NCBI RefSeq assembly: GCF_014646755.1
Contig: NZ_BMNW01000001.1
Span: 576,039 to 640,038 of the forward strand
Reading direction: 5' to 3'
DNA from: Pseudomonas asuensis
GTDB lineage: Bacteria; Pseudomonadota; Gammaproteobacteria; Pseudomonadales; Pseudomonadaceae
DNA length: 64,000 nucleotides
Under the pieces are notes generated by a model. It ran no database searches. It was not told the DNA's origin and saw only the letters and a list, made by a program, of their open reading frames with translations. A program made the translations under genes and the position numbers. Of the stretch, positions 30,526-41,224 are shown in pieces (the stretch's first letter is position 1; every line of letters begins with the position of its first letter).

Positions 30526-31797
30526 TTATCGCGACATCAGCTTTCCTAACACCAGTTGAAACAAACCCGCCATGATCAATGCTGGCAGGGTTGCGCCTAA
30601 CACTGGCCAGAATGCAGCTAGCAGATGGTAGATCGCCACACCGCAGCCCCATGCGATCAAGGTATCCCAGCGTAGCGTTGTCACAGCAACGTGATCGGCA
30701 TGCTGAGTACGCAGAACGAAATGATCCACCAATACCACGCCAAAGAGCGGAGCGAATACCGAACCAATGAGCAGTAGAAACTGCTCGTATTCGGCCAGGG
30801 CGACCTGCCACGCAATCAGCGTACACAGGACACCGAACGCCAGCGACAAATGCTCAACCTTGAGTCGGACCAGAATGCCGGAAGACACAGCCGCCGAGTG
30901 GATAGCGGCAAATGTATTCTCCGACTCATCCAGCAAGATCAGCAATAAAGGTATCCCTATACCTGCGCCAGCCAAGGCCAACAACAGTGCATTGGCCTGA
31001 CCTGCATCGGCAAAAGCCAAGGTGTAGGCCACGCCCAGCCCCATTAGCCAGAAGTTACCCAGGCAATACCCGATGGCTGTACCGCCAAATACACCAGCCT
31101 GCCCGCGGCCAAAACGAGCGTAGTCGGCAATCAGCGGCAACCAGGACAGCGGCATGGCGATAGCGATATCGAATCCAGCTGCAAAATTCAGCGTTCCATC
31201 ACCAGGACGAGTCCACAGTTCAGCCAGATCTGCCTTGGAGAAGAAATTCCAGGTGAGCCAGATGCAGGCTGCCAGGAGTAGCCAAATGCCCCAGCGGCGC
31301 AGGATGCGACGAACGAAGGTAAGCGGGCCGGCAACCGCCAGAATTGTTACCAGCACACCGAATAGCAGCGTCCAGAACACTGGATTGGCCAGCCAGCCAC
31401 CCGCCCCCAGGTAACGGTCTGTTAGCAGAAGGGCTGCATCGCGCATGACCACCAGCTCGAAGCTGCCCCACCCCACCAGCTGCAAGATGTTCAGTACAGC
31501 AGGAAGCGCTGCGCCGTAACGTCCAAGGTTCAGCTTGAGCGCCGACATGGCTGAAAGGCCGGTGCGGCTGCCGATGATCCCGGTAATGGCCAGGAGCAGA
31601 GAGCCGGCAACCGACCCACATAGAATCGTAAGCCAGCCCTGGGCAAGGCCCAGCCCGGGAGCCAGAAGCGCCCCGGTCTGGACCACCATGAGCCCAACGC
31701 TGAGCGAGAACCACAGAGAAAAGAAATCACGCCCGCCCAATACACGGCGTGCGTCAGGCACTACGATGTCGGGTGAATAGGTACTGGTCGTACTCAC
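30526..31797 (-). CDS. cytX: Hydroxymethylpyrimidine transporter CytX
   Basis: Nucleobase:cation symporter-1 family permease of 423 residues with about twelve hydrophobic segments. It resembles CodB-type cytosine permeases; its place directly after thiC, with only a hairpin between, points to the CytX subgroup predicted to import the thiamine precursor hydroxymethylpyrimidine. The start is a GTG at 31797 with no strong Shine-Dalgarno. Cytosine transport is the main alternative. Confidence 0.8.
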   Translation of the reverse strand: MSTTSTYSPDIVVPDARRVLGGRDFFSLWFSLSVGLMVVQTGALLAPGLGLAQGWLTILCGSVAGSLLLAITGIIGSRTGLSAMSALKLNLGRYGAALPAVLNILQLVGWGSFELVVMRDAALLLTDRYLGAGGWLANPVFWTLLFGVLVTILAVAGPLTFVRRILRRWGIWLLLAACIWLTWNFFSKADLAELWTRPGDGTLNFAAGFDIAIAMPLSWLPLIADYARFGRGQAGVFGGTAIGYCLGNFWLMGLGVAYTLAFADAGQANALLLALAGAGIGIPLLLILLDESENTFAAIHSAAVSSGILVRLKVEHLSLAFGVLCTLIAWQVALAEYEQFLLLIGSVFAPLFGVVLVDHFVLRTQHADHVAVTTLRWDTLIAWGCGVAIYHLLAAFWPVLGATLPALIMAGLFQLVLGKLMSR

Positions 31798-31864
31798 GAT
31801 AAACGATATCTCGGATAATCAACGGTGACAGGCGCTTTCTTTCAATCGCCTGAAATATAAGGAG

Positions 31865-31887
31865 AAGCCGCGTCAGGGACGCGGCTT
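31865..31887 (-). terminator. Terminator between thiC and cytX
   Basis: A perfect 10-bp stem AAGCCGCGTC (31865-31874) / GACGCGGCTT (31878-31887) with a 3-base loop. Leftward it is followed by CTCCTTATATTT. It probably reduces transcription from thiC into cytX rather than ending it completely. Confidence 0.65.
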
Positions 31888-31920
31888 TAGTACAGACACT
31901 TTAAAGTGACAACCGTCGCC

Positions 31921-34004
<2,084 letters not shown>

Positions 34005-34013
34005 AACGTCTGC

Positions 34014-34043
34014 AGTGTAAACACAGAATGCGTTACCTGCCAG
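34014..34043 (-). promoter_or_regulatory. Candidate thiC promoter
   Basis: CTGGCA (34038-34043) and TACACT (34014-34019) on the minus strand are 18 bases apart. They would start the transcript at about 34007, just upstream of the riboswitch P1 helix. Confidence 0.5.
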
Positions 34044-34126
34044 GAAACTTCGCCTCATATTTTCTCTCGTATGGGCGATACGGCTACACTCGCCGTACGA
34101 CATGGAAAGCTATGCCAGGAAATCAC

Positions 34127-35587
34127 ATGCTGCGTATCGTTCTCTTTTCAACCCTGAGCTGTGCCTGCAGCCTGGTCATGGCCCAACCAGCGGAGCCAGT
34201 CACCACACAGAACGGTCTGGTTGCGGTTTATCAGGAAGCCCTTAGCAACAACTCCGATCTGGCGGCCGAACGGGCAGGTCTTGCCGCGCAGCGGGAAGCT
34301 ATTCCGCAGGCCCGCGCAGGCCTGTTGCCGCAGCTCAGCCTGGGCGCTCAAGTCAATGACACCCATATGAGTCTTGGGCTGAAACAGAACGACACCTTAG
34401 GGATTGCGGAGGGGCGATATAAGAGTGATCGCAGCAGCCAAATGATCCAGGCCAACCTCAGCCAGCCGCTCTTTCGGGCAGGTCGCTGGTTTCAGCTCCA
34501 GGCGGCCAAGGCCGGTACGGAACAGGCTGAGTATCAGTTTTCAGCCGCCCAGCAGAATCTGATTCTACAAACGGCAGAAGGCTATTTCAGCGCCTTGCGT
34601 GCACAGGATGCCTTGGCAACAGCCAGGGCTGAGGAAGCAGCCCTCTTCCGCCAGCTTGACCAGACCCGCGAACGTTTCAAGGTTGGCCTGACTGATGAGA
34701 CGGATGTGCTCCAGGCCCAGGCCAGTTATGACACAGCCAAGGCCAACAGCTCCCTGGCTTCGCGTAATGTTCAGGATGCTTTTCAGGGGCTGGTCCGTCT
34801 GACCAATCGGGAGTACAACGCGCTTGAAGGCATTCGCCATGACTTGCCTATTTTGCCGCCCATGCCCAATGACGCCAAGGCCTGGGTCGATCGGGCCGTA
34901 GCGCAGAACCTTCAGCTACTTGCTTCCAACTCAGCTGTAGACACCGCTCAGGAAACCCTGCGCCAGCGCAAGGCCGGACACCTGCCAACGGTGGATGCAG
35001 TGGCACGCTACCAGCGCGGCGATAATGACGCCTTCAACCTGCCCAATCCGGGCGTGGATATTTTTGACAGCCCCGTCAGCCAGCGCAGCATAGGTGTGCA
35101 GATCAATGTGCCTATCTATACCGGTGGATTGACCAGCTCCCAAGTACGCGAGGCCTATCAGCGCCTGGATCAGAGCGAGCAACAGCGCGAGAGTATGCGC
35201 CGTGAGGCGGTACAAAATACACGCAACTACCATCGCGCCATTAACACTGATGTTGAGCAGATTGCTGCACGCAAGCAAAACATTGCGTCCAGTCAACGCG
35301 CCCTGGAGGCTACCCAGATCGCCTATCAGGTGGGTACACGCAGCATTGTCGATGTACTCGATATACAGCGCCAGCTCTATAACGCCGTTCGTGAATACAA
35401 CAATGCTCGCTATGACTATATCCTGGATAACCTGCGCCTGAAGCAGTCAGCCGGCATTCTGAGCCCGAACGACCTGCTTGAGCTGTCGCGCTATTTGAAA
35501 CCCGACTACGATCCGGATCGCGACTTTCTACCTCCAGATCTGGCCAAACCCATCAGCGCGACGCAGCGGCCGTCGCTACGCCCCTGA
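34127..35587 (+). CDS. tolC: TolC-family outer-membrane efflux channel
   Basis: Trimeric outer-membrane and periplasmic channel used by type I secretion and efflux pumps. The start MLRIVLFSTLSCACSLVMA is a signal peptide; the ATG at 34127 has AGGAA upstream. The 486-residue protein has the two repeated alpha-helical halves with many Ala and Gln residues, EALSNNSDL at the front of repeat one, TYTGGLTSSQVREA-like sequence (YTGGLTSSQV) and YQVGTRSIVDVLDIQRQLYNA in repeat two. It follows thiC in reverse orientation, as in Pseudomonas. Its end overlaps the waaA end by 12 bases. Confidence 0.94.
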   Translation: MLRIVLFSTLSCACSLVMAQPAEPVTTQNGLVAVYQEALSNNSDLAAERAGLAAQREAIPQARAGLLPQLSLGAQVNDTHMSLGLKQNDTLGIAEGRYKSDRSSQMIQANLSQPLFRAGRWFQLQAAKAGTEQAEYQFSAAQQNLILQTAEGYFSALRAQDALATARAEEAALFRQLDQTRERFKVGLTDETDVLQAQASYDTAKANSSLASRNVQDAFQGLVRLTNREYNALEGIRHDLPILPPMPNDAKAWVDRAVAQNLQLLASNSAVDTAQETLRQRKAGHLPTVDAVARYQRGDNDAFNLPNPGVDIFDSPVSQRSIGVQINVPIYTGGLTSSQVREAYQRLDQSEQQRESMRREAVQNTRNYHRAINTDVEQIAARKQNIASSQRALEATQIAYQVGTRSIVDVLDIQRQLYNAVREYNNARYDYILDNLRLKQSAGILSPNDLLELSRYLKPDYDPDRDFLPPDLAKPISATQRPSLRP

Positions 35588-36853
35588 TGACTGCTCAAGC
35601 AGCCGATCCAAGCCATCCAGTAGGCGCTGTAAAGCGCCCTGGTTGGCTTTGAGCACAGCCAGTCCACCTTGTCGCATCTTCTCGGAGGCACCCTGATCGG
35701 TGAGTAGGCGCCGTAGCGCCTCAGCGATGCCTTCCGCATCACTCGCATCAAACAAGGCATGGGCATCCCGTAGTTGCGCAGCGATATCCAGGAAATTGAA
35801 TACATGCGGCCCGGAGATAACCGGCTTACCCAAGGCTGCAGGCTCCAGAAGATTATGCCCGCCCCGCTCAATAAGGCTACCGCCCACAAACGCCACATCT
35901 GCAGTCGCGTACAAAAAGAGCAGCTCGCCCATCGTATCGCCCAGGTAAACGGCCGTATCGGGGCTAACCGGTTCGCTTTTTGAGCGGCGCGCAGTTATCA
36001 ACGGATGCTGCTGGCAATGTCTGAATACGTCATCAAAGCGCTCTGGATGGCGCGGTACCACTATCATCAGCGCATCAGGCAGGTGTTTCAGCAACCGCTG
36101 ATGGGCTGCCAGAAGAATTTCGTCCTCGCCGGCATGAGTACTGGCTGCAATCCATACGGGGCGAGTGCCCCACGTCTGTCGCAAGGCCTCCGCACGGCTG
36201 ACAAGGGCCGGGTCGATAGTCAGGTCGAACTTGATGGACCCTGTTACGGTGACATGATCAGACCAAGCACCCAGCGAGATGAAGCGCTCAGCTTCCGCTG
36301 CCGTCTGAACGGCTATCCAATCCATGGACGACAGCATAGGGCGTGTCACGCCTTCCAGTCGGCCGTATCCTTTTGCCGAGCGCTCGGATAATCGGGCATT
36401 GGCCAGTGCTACCGGGATTCCGCGGCGGGAGCACTGATGGATATAGTTGGGCCAGAGTTCGGTTTCCATGATAACGGCCAATTTCGGCTGCACCCGATCA
36501 AGAAACCGGGCGGCCGCGTAAGGCGTGTCATAGGGCAGGTAACAATGCTGGACCTGATCTCCAAACAAGGCGCGGATTCGCTCTGAGCCGGTAGGCGTCA
36601 TACAGGTCATGGTAATTGGCATACCGGGATGCCGATCAATCAACGCACGTACCATCGGCGCCGCAGCGATACTTTCCCCGACCGATACCGCATGTATCCA
36701 GATACCGCCAGGCCGCATGGACGGAAGGCCAAGGGCAAAACGCTCTGCCATCCGCTGACGGTAGAGCGGCGCCTTACGCGAGCGCAGCAGCAGTCGCAGG
36801 GCAATGAAAGGAAGAGCAGTATAGAAAAGCAGGCTATAAAGAGTTCTGTTCAT
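35576..36853 (-). CDS. waaA: Kdo transferase
   Basis: Inner-membrane glycosyltransferase (GT30) that adds Kdo residues to lipid IVA. The 425-residue protein starts MNRTLYSLLFYTALP with an N-terminal hydrophobic anchor and contains GGIWIHAVSVGE (catalytic Glu), ETELWPN, ANARLS, TGSIKFD and FVGGSLIERGGHNLLEPAA, all WaaA hallmarks. A longer frame to 37015 overlaps the LysR gene and is unlikely. The lysR gene ends 70 bases upstream. Confidence 0.96.
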   Translation of the reverse strand: MNRTLYSLLFYTALPFIALRLLLRSRKAPLYRQRMAERFALGLPSMRPGGIWIHAVSVGESIAAAPMVRALIDRHPGMPITMTCMTPTGSERIRALFGDQVQHCYLPYDTPYAAARFLDRVQPKLAVIMETELWPNYIHQCSRRGIPVALANARLSERSAKGYGRLEGVTRPMLSSMDWIAVQTAAEAERFISLGAWSDHVTVTGSIKFDLTIDPALVSRAEALRQTWGTRPVWIAASTHAGEDEILLAAHQRLLKHLPDALMIVVPRHPERFDDVFRHCQQHPLITARRSKSEPVSPDTAVYLGDTMGELLFLYATADVAFVGGSLIERGGHNLLEPAALGKPVISGPHVFNFLDIAAQLRDAHALFDASDAEGIAEALRRLLTDQGASEKMRQGGLAVLKANQGALQRLLDGLDRLLEQSSGA

Positions 36854-36923
36854 GGCTGCGGAGCTTAGCCCGCTTTGCTTAGAAAGGCGATGGCGAAGCG
36901 CCCTCTTCGACGCTGGAGCGTAC

Positions 36924-37808
36924 CTAACCAATAGCTTGCAACTGTTCGGCAAAATACTCACCCAGCCACTGCGCTGCCGGCCCCAGTGGCTCAGCACGCC
37001 GCCAAACCAACTCAACCACCAATGGGGGCGGCGTCCAATCGCTAACCAACTCTACTAGATGATTCAGGTAAGTTGGATAACGAGCCACATGGCGAGGTAA
37101 CCACGCCCAGCCGATATCGCGCATAACCAGTTCGGCTGTTACGTAGAAACTATCAGCACGCCAGACTTGTGGACTGATCGGCTCGCCGCCAGGATAACCA
37201 CTTTCATAGGGCGCAATGAGAATTTGACGGTGCTGAGCCAGTTGCTGGCGTGTAATACGAGCATGGTGGACCAGTGAATGACCGGCACCGCAGACGGTTA
37301 CCATTTCTACAGTGCTTAACCGCCTGCGCTCCAAGGCATCTGGGATGTGCTCGTGATGAAACATGAGTCCTAGATCGGCTCGCCGATCTAGCAGCTTTCG
37401 CGCAACCTCTCCCTGGGCGCCACTGGCAAGCTGCACATCCAGAAAAGGATAGGTCGTAGCCAAGGCCTCAAGGCTGTCGATGATTGGCTGATACGGCATC
37501 GCTTCGTCATGGGCCAGCCGCAAGCGAGTCTCTTCGCCTCGGGTTAACCCTAACGCCCGGCTTTCGAGCCGCTCACAATGCCGCAATATCTGCCGAGCCT
37601 CATCAAGCAATGCACGGCCCGAATCAGTCAAACGAGGCTGCCGACCGCTGCTGCGCTCGAACAACAAAACGTTAAGGTCTGCTTCTAGCAAGGCAATGGC
37701 ACTACTGACCGCCGACTGGGCACGCCCTAGCTGACGGGCAGCTGCTGAGAACGAACCTGTCTCGGCCACACTCACAAACAGACGGACCTGATCAAGATTC
37801 CACTGCAC
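36924..37808 (-). CDS. LysR-family regulator
   Basis: A 294-residue LysR-type regulator with the N-terminal winged helix-turn-helix (LDQVRLFVSVAETGSFSAAARQLGRAQSAVSSAI pattern, residues about 5-40) and an effector-binding domain. The start is a GTG with AGGAG seven bases upstream. It is divergent from the SMR exporter gene, with an operator between them, so it probably controls that gene. The effector is unknown. Confidence 0.9.
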   Translation of the reverse strand: MQWNLDQVRLFVSVAETGSFSAAARQLGRAQSAVSSAIALLEADLNVLLFERSSGRQPRLTDSGRALLDEARQILRHCERLESRALGLTRGEETRLRLAHDEAMPYQPIIDSLEALATTYPFLDVQLASGAQGEVARKLLDRRADLGLMFHHEHIPDALERRRLSTVEMVTVCGAGHSLVHHARITRQQLAQHRQILIAPYESGYPGGEPISPQVWRADSFYVTAELVMRDIGWAWLPRHVARYPTYLNHLVELVSDWTPPPLVVELVWRRAEPLGPAAQWLGEYFAEQLQAIG

Positions 37809-37809
37809 A

Positions 37810-37832
37810 ACCTATCTCCTTGTTAGATAGGT
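37810..37832. promoter_or_regulatory. LysR-type operator
   Basis: A perfect inverted repeat ACCTATCT-N7-AGATAGGT contains ATC-N9-GAT, the classic T-N11-A LysR box. It lies two bases upstream of the lysR start and covers its Shine-Dalgarno, which implies autorepression. The SMR gene starts 61 bases further on. Confidence 0.75.
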
Positions 37833-37893
37833 AATAACTTTATCCCATCATAAGAAACACTAGACTAAGCATTTTTAATCAGGATGTTTTCGA

Positions 37894-38226
37894 ATGATTG
37901 GCTATATCTATCTGGTTATCGCCATTGCGGCTGAAATTGTTGCTACAACAGCAATGAAGTCCTTGGATGGATTTAACAAACCGCTCCCTCTGGTGCTGGT
38001 TATTGTCGGCTACGCCATCGCCATCGGCCTTCTCTCACAAGTGGTCAAGATCATTCCAGTCGGTATTGCCTATGCCATCTGGTCAGGCATGGGCATCGTG
38101 CTGGTCAGCATTGCGGCTGCCGTGATTTACAAACAGACGCTTGATCTGGCTGCCATCCTTGGTATGGGACTCATCATCGCGGGCGTTGTGGTCATTCAGC
38201 TGTTTTCCAAAAGCACAGGGCATTGA
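37894..38226 (+). CDS. Small multidrug resistance (EmrE-type) exporter
   Basis: Four-helix inner-membrane proton antiporter of 110 residues, exactly the EmrE length. The catalytic Glu is at about position 14 (AAEIVATTAMK), and GIAYAIWSGMG around residues 57-67 matches the substrate- and dimer-interface helix including Trp. SMR proteins export quaternary ammonium compounds, polyamines or guanidinium depending on subtype; the sequence looks closer to the Qac/EmrE subtype than to SugE/Gdx. Confidence 0.92.
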   Translation: MIGYIYLVIAIAAEIVATTAMKSLDGFNKPLPLVLVIVGYAIAIGLLSQVVKIIPVGIAYAIWSGMGIVLVSIAAAVIYKQTLDLAAILGMGLIIAGVVVIQLFSKSTGH

Positions 38227-38292
38227 CCTGAGGACTACGTCTGCAATCGCCTCACGTTATACTGCACACCTGTTTCTGAAAGAGTCCTGCAC

Positions 38293-39468
38293 ATGAACCC
38301 AGCACTGAGCACCGATATTCTGATCGTCGGCGGAGGCATTGCCGGCCTGTGGCTTAACGCTCGCCTACGTCGCGCGGGCTTTGCCACAATCCTGATCGAA
38401 TCGGGCACCCTGGGGGGCGGGCAAAGCATGAAATCCCAGGGCATTATTCATGGCGGAGCCAAATATGCGCTGCACGGTTCGCTGACAGGCGCGTCGGAAG
38501 CCATCTCAGAAATGCCCCGGCGCTGGCGTGATAGCCTGGCAGGTACGGGCGAACTGGACCTAACGGGTGTTCGTATTCTTTCAGAGGCTCACTACCTCTG
38601 GTCTCCTGGGACCCTGGCTGGCAACCTCACCAGCTTTTTCGCAAGCAAGGCCGTTCGTGGCCGGGTTGAGCCTGCCAAAGGCCAGGATCTACCGCCTGCC
38701 TTGCAGGATCGAGCGTTCAAAGGCAAGGCCTATCGCCTGGCAGAACTGGTGCTGGACGTGCCAAGCCTTATCAAACGCCTGGCAGAGCTGGCAGGTGACA
38801 GCATAATGAGTGGTCAGCGCCTGGAACCCATTCTGGAGAATAGCCAATTGGTCGGCTTGGCGGTGGACGGCCAACCTGTCCGCGCCCAGCGCGTGGTGCT
38901 AAGTTCAGGCGCAGGCACCGAGGCCTTATTGCGTGACCTGGGGCTTGAGCAGCCCGCTATGCAGCGTCGCCCATTGCATATGGTGCTGGTCAAGGCGCCG
39001 ACGCTCAAGCCGCTCTACGCGCACTGCCTGGGTGGAGGGCCAAAGCCTCGTATCACCGTGACTACACACCCTTCCGCCGATGGTCAGTGGGTCTGGTACC
39101 TGGGAGGAGAATTGGCCGAGGCCGAAGGCGTAGCAAGATCAGAGAATGAGCAGATTGCGGTGGCTCGTCATGAGCTGGAAAAACTATTGCCCTGGATAGA
39201 CCTCTCTCAGGCACGATGGGCCACATTACGGGTCGATCGGGCAGAGCCGGCCCAATCCAGCATGGCTCGCCCGGACAACGCCTTTCTGGCCGAGCATGGA
39301 AATCTTCTAGTCGGCTGGCCTACCAAACTCGCCTTGGCACCTGATTTTTCTGATCGGGTGTTTGCGATCCTTGATCGAGAAAAGGTTAGTCCCGGTATAC
39401 ATCCCGTTCTACCGCCGCATCCTCAGCCCTTAATGGGTACTCCAGTCTGGGACACTCTATTACCATGA
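38293..39468 (+). CDS. FAD-dependent oxidoreductase
   Basis: A 391-residue flavoprotein of the D-amino-acid oxidase-like group with the Rossmann motif ILIVGGGIAGLWLNARL (G-x-G-x-x-G) near the N-terminus and a C-terminal FAD-contact segment. The substrate is not evident. It overlaps the next gene (ATGA), and homologues of this pair are adjacent in Pseudomonas. Confidence 0.82.
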   Translation: MNPALSTDILIVGGGIAGLWLNARLRRAGFATILIESGTLGGGQSMKSQGIIHGGAKYALHGSLTGASEAISEMPRRWRDSLAGTGELDLTGVRILSEAHYLWSPGTLAGNLTSFFASKAVRGRVEPAKGQDLPPALQDRAFKGKAYRLAELVLDVPSLIKRLAELAGDSIMSGQRLEPILENSQLVGLAVDGQPVRAQRVVLSSGAGTEALLRDLGLEQPAMQRRPLHMVLVKAPTLKPLYAHCLGGGPKPRITVTTHPSADGQWVWYLGGELAEAEGVARSENEQIAVARHELEKLLPWIDLSQARWATLRVDRAEPAQSSMARPDNAFLAEHGNLLVGWPTKLALAPDFSDRVFAILDREKVSPGIHPVLPPHPQPLMGTPVWDTLLP

Positions 39469-40274
39469 AAACCCTGCACGATCTCCACCGTCCTCTGGGC
39501 GCAACCGGGCTCATGGTTTCACCCCTCGGGCTTGGTACCGTCAAGCTGGGGCGTGATCAAGGGGTGAAATACCCGAGCGGCTTTACGATTCCCGACGACC
39601 GCGATGCCGCTAATCTGCTGGCACTGGCACAGGAGCTTGGAATCAACCTTATCGATACTGCTCCCGCCTATGGCCACAGCGAAGAACGTTTGGGCAAATT
39701 GCTTAGAGGTCAGCGGGACAACTGGATCATCGTTAGCAAAGTTGGAGAAGAGTTTGAGTCGGGCCAGTCACGGCACGACTTTAGCCCCCAGCACACCCGC
39801 TTCTCCGTCGAGCGCAGCCTGAAGCTGCTAGGCACAGACTGTATTGACCTGGTGCTAGTACACTCTGACGGGCAGGATGTCGAGATTCTGAAAGATACCG
39901 GCGTCTATGAGACTCTTGACGCACTCAAACGTGAGGGGGCTATTCGTGCCTTTGGCCTTTCCGGCAAGACCGTAGAGGGTGGTCTGCTGGCGCTCGATAA
40001 AGGCGACTGTGCCATGGTGACATACAACCTGAATGAGCAGAGCGAGCGGCAGGTCATCGATCATGCCGCTACTCTTGGCAAAGCCATCCTGATCAAAAAA
40101 GCACTGGCCAGCGGGCACGTCTGTCTGGATAGCGGCGTTGATCCCGTCCAGGCCAGTTTTGAATTGGTGTTCGGTCACCCCGGGGTTGCCAGCGCCATCA
40201 TCGGAACCATCAATCCGCTACACCTGTCGCATAATGTCCGTGTTGCTGTTAGCGTGATCCAGTCCAGGCGTTAG
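39465..40274 (+). CDS. Aldo/keto reductase
   Basis: A 269-residue (beta/alpha)8 NADPH-dependent reductase with the catalytic set DTAPAYGHSEERLG (Asp, Tyr), VSKVG (Lys) and LVHSDG (His). The substrate is unknown. It is translationally coupled to the flavoprotein gene by an ATGA overlap, so the two may act in one pathway. Confidence 0.9.
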   Translation: MKTLHDLHRPLGATGLMVSPLGLGTVKLGRDQGVKYPSGFTIPDDRDAANLLALAQELGINLIDTAPAYGHSEERLGKLLRGQRDNWIIVSKVGEEFESGQSRHDFSPQHTRFSVERSLKLLGTDCIDLVLVHSDGQDVEILKDTGVYETLDALKREGAIRAFGLSGKTVEGGLLALDKGDCAMVTYNLNEQSERQVIDHAATLGKAILIKKALASGHVCLDSGVDPVQASFELVFGHPGVASAIIGTINPLHLSHNVRVAVSVIQSRR

Positions 40275-40315
40275 AGCACACGTGGCATCCATGATAATAA
40301 TTTCAGGAGTCTGCC

Positions 40316-41209
40316 ATGCCCCAACTTATTGCGCGTCAGAATCCAAAGGCATTCAAGACCCTGCCGCTGCTGGTCGAAGGCAGCCCGGAAAAGCTGACCT
40401 ATCAGGCGCTTGGCCAACCCCTGAACTTCAATGAAGTGCTGGAGCGCCGCCGCCCTATTAGCGTCGAGAATAATCAACACTTTTCACTTGAACTGGCGAA
40501 CCTGGGTGTTTCGGTCAGAATCACTTTGAACTGGCAAGGACATGACCATTGGCTACTGGTCCGCCAGAAACGGGTCGATCGTGGTGATACAGTACTGAAA
40601 CTGATATCCGGTTATGTTCCTGCACATGAACTCAATCTTCCACTTCTCACGGCCGTTCAGGAAGTAGCTGAAGAGTGCCTGTTCGAAACTTCAGAAGGTT
40701 GGCTACAGGGCCGCTTTACTGACACCTGGTTGCCTACACCCTATGAGGGAGCGTTGAAATACCGGGAAAATGGTCATTTTACGCTGACCCCTCGTACCGG
40801 TGCCGCACGTCCCGTCCACTGTGGCAGCCTCGCCCTGATCGAGCGGCCACGCGCCTACATACATACGCCTACCGCCTCGCTGCAGTTGATCTATGACATG
40901 CAGATGGAACTACCCAAGGATATTCGGACGCCTAGCCTTTATCATGTAGATGACAAGGTGGAGGATGGACAGCTGATTGCACGTCTGGATAGACGCCGCC
41001 CGGACATCTACCTGCTGGCCGTTGACCAGGGACGCCCCACTGGCGAGCTGTTTACTCTTTATGAAGGGCAACGCCAATCTGTAAGCACGCGGGGACTTTG
41101 GCTCTCAGAAAGCTTTGCTGAACAGGATGGCTGGCTCGTGCACGAAGAGCGGATACGCTGGCAGGATTGGTTGAATCGCCTGGGCGCAACCAAGGAAAAG
41201 GCGTCCTGA
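40316..41209 (+). CDS. Nudix-like protein of unknown function
   Basis: A 297-residue protein that I could not assign. A stretch around residues 103-125 (GYVPAHE then QEVAEECLF) resembles a Nudix box, but the spacing is two residues too long, the Arg is Gln and a Gly is Leu, so catalytic activity is doubtful. It follows the aldo/keto reductase by 41 bases. AGGAG precedes the ATG. A homologue occupies this position in P. aeruginosa. Confidence 0.6.
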   Translation: MPQLIARQNPKAFKTLPLLVEGSPEKLTYQALGQPLNFNEVLERRRPISVENNQHFSLELANLGVSVRITLNWQGHDHWLLVRQKRVDRGDTVLKLISGYVPAHELNLPLLTAVQEVAEECLFETSEGWLQGRFTDTWLPTPYEGALKYRENGHFTLTPRTGAARPVHCGSLALIERPRAYIHTPTASLQLIYDMQMELPKDIRTPSLYHVDDKVEDGQLIARLDRRRPDIYLLAVDQGRPTGELFTLYEGQRQSVSTRGLWLSESFAEQDGWLVHEERIRWQDWLNRLGATKEKAS

Positions 41210-41224
41210 TGGACGCCCCTTTTA
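41200..41224. terminator. Bidirectional terminator between the Nudix-like gene and hldE
   Basis: GGCGTCC (41200-41206) / GGACGCC (41211-41217) with a TGAT loop that contains the stop codon of the Nudix-like gene. AAAA precedes it on the left and CCTTTT follows on the right, so it serves both convergent genes. Confidence 0.78.
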
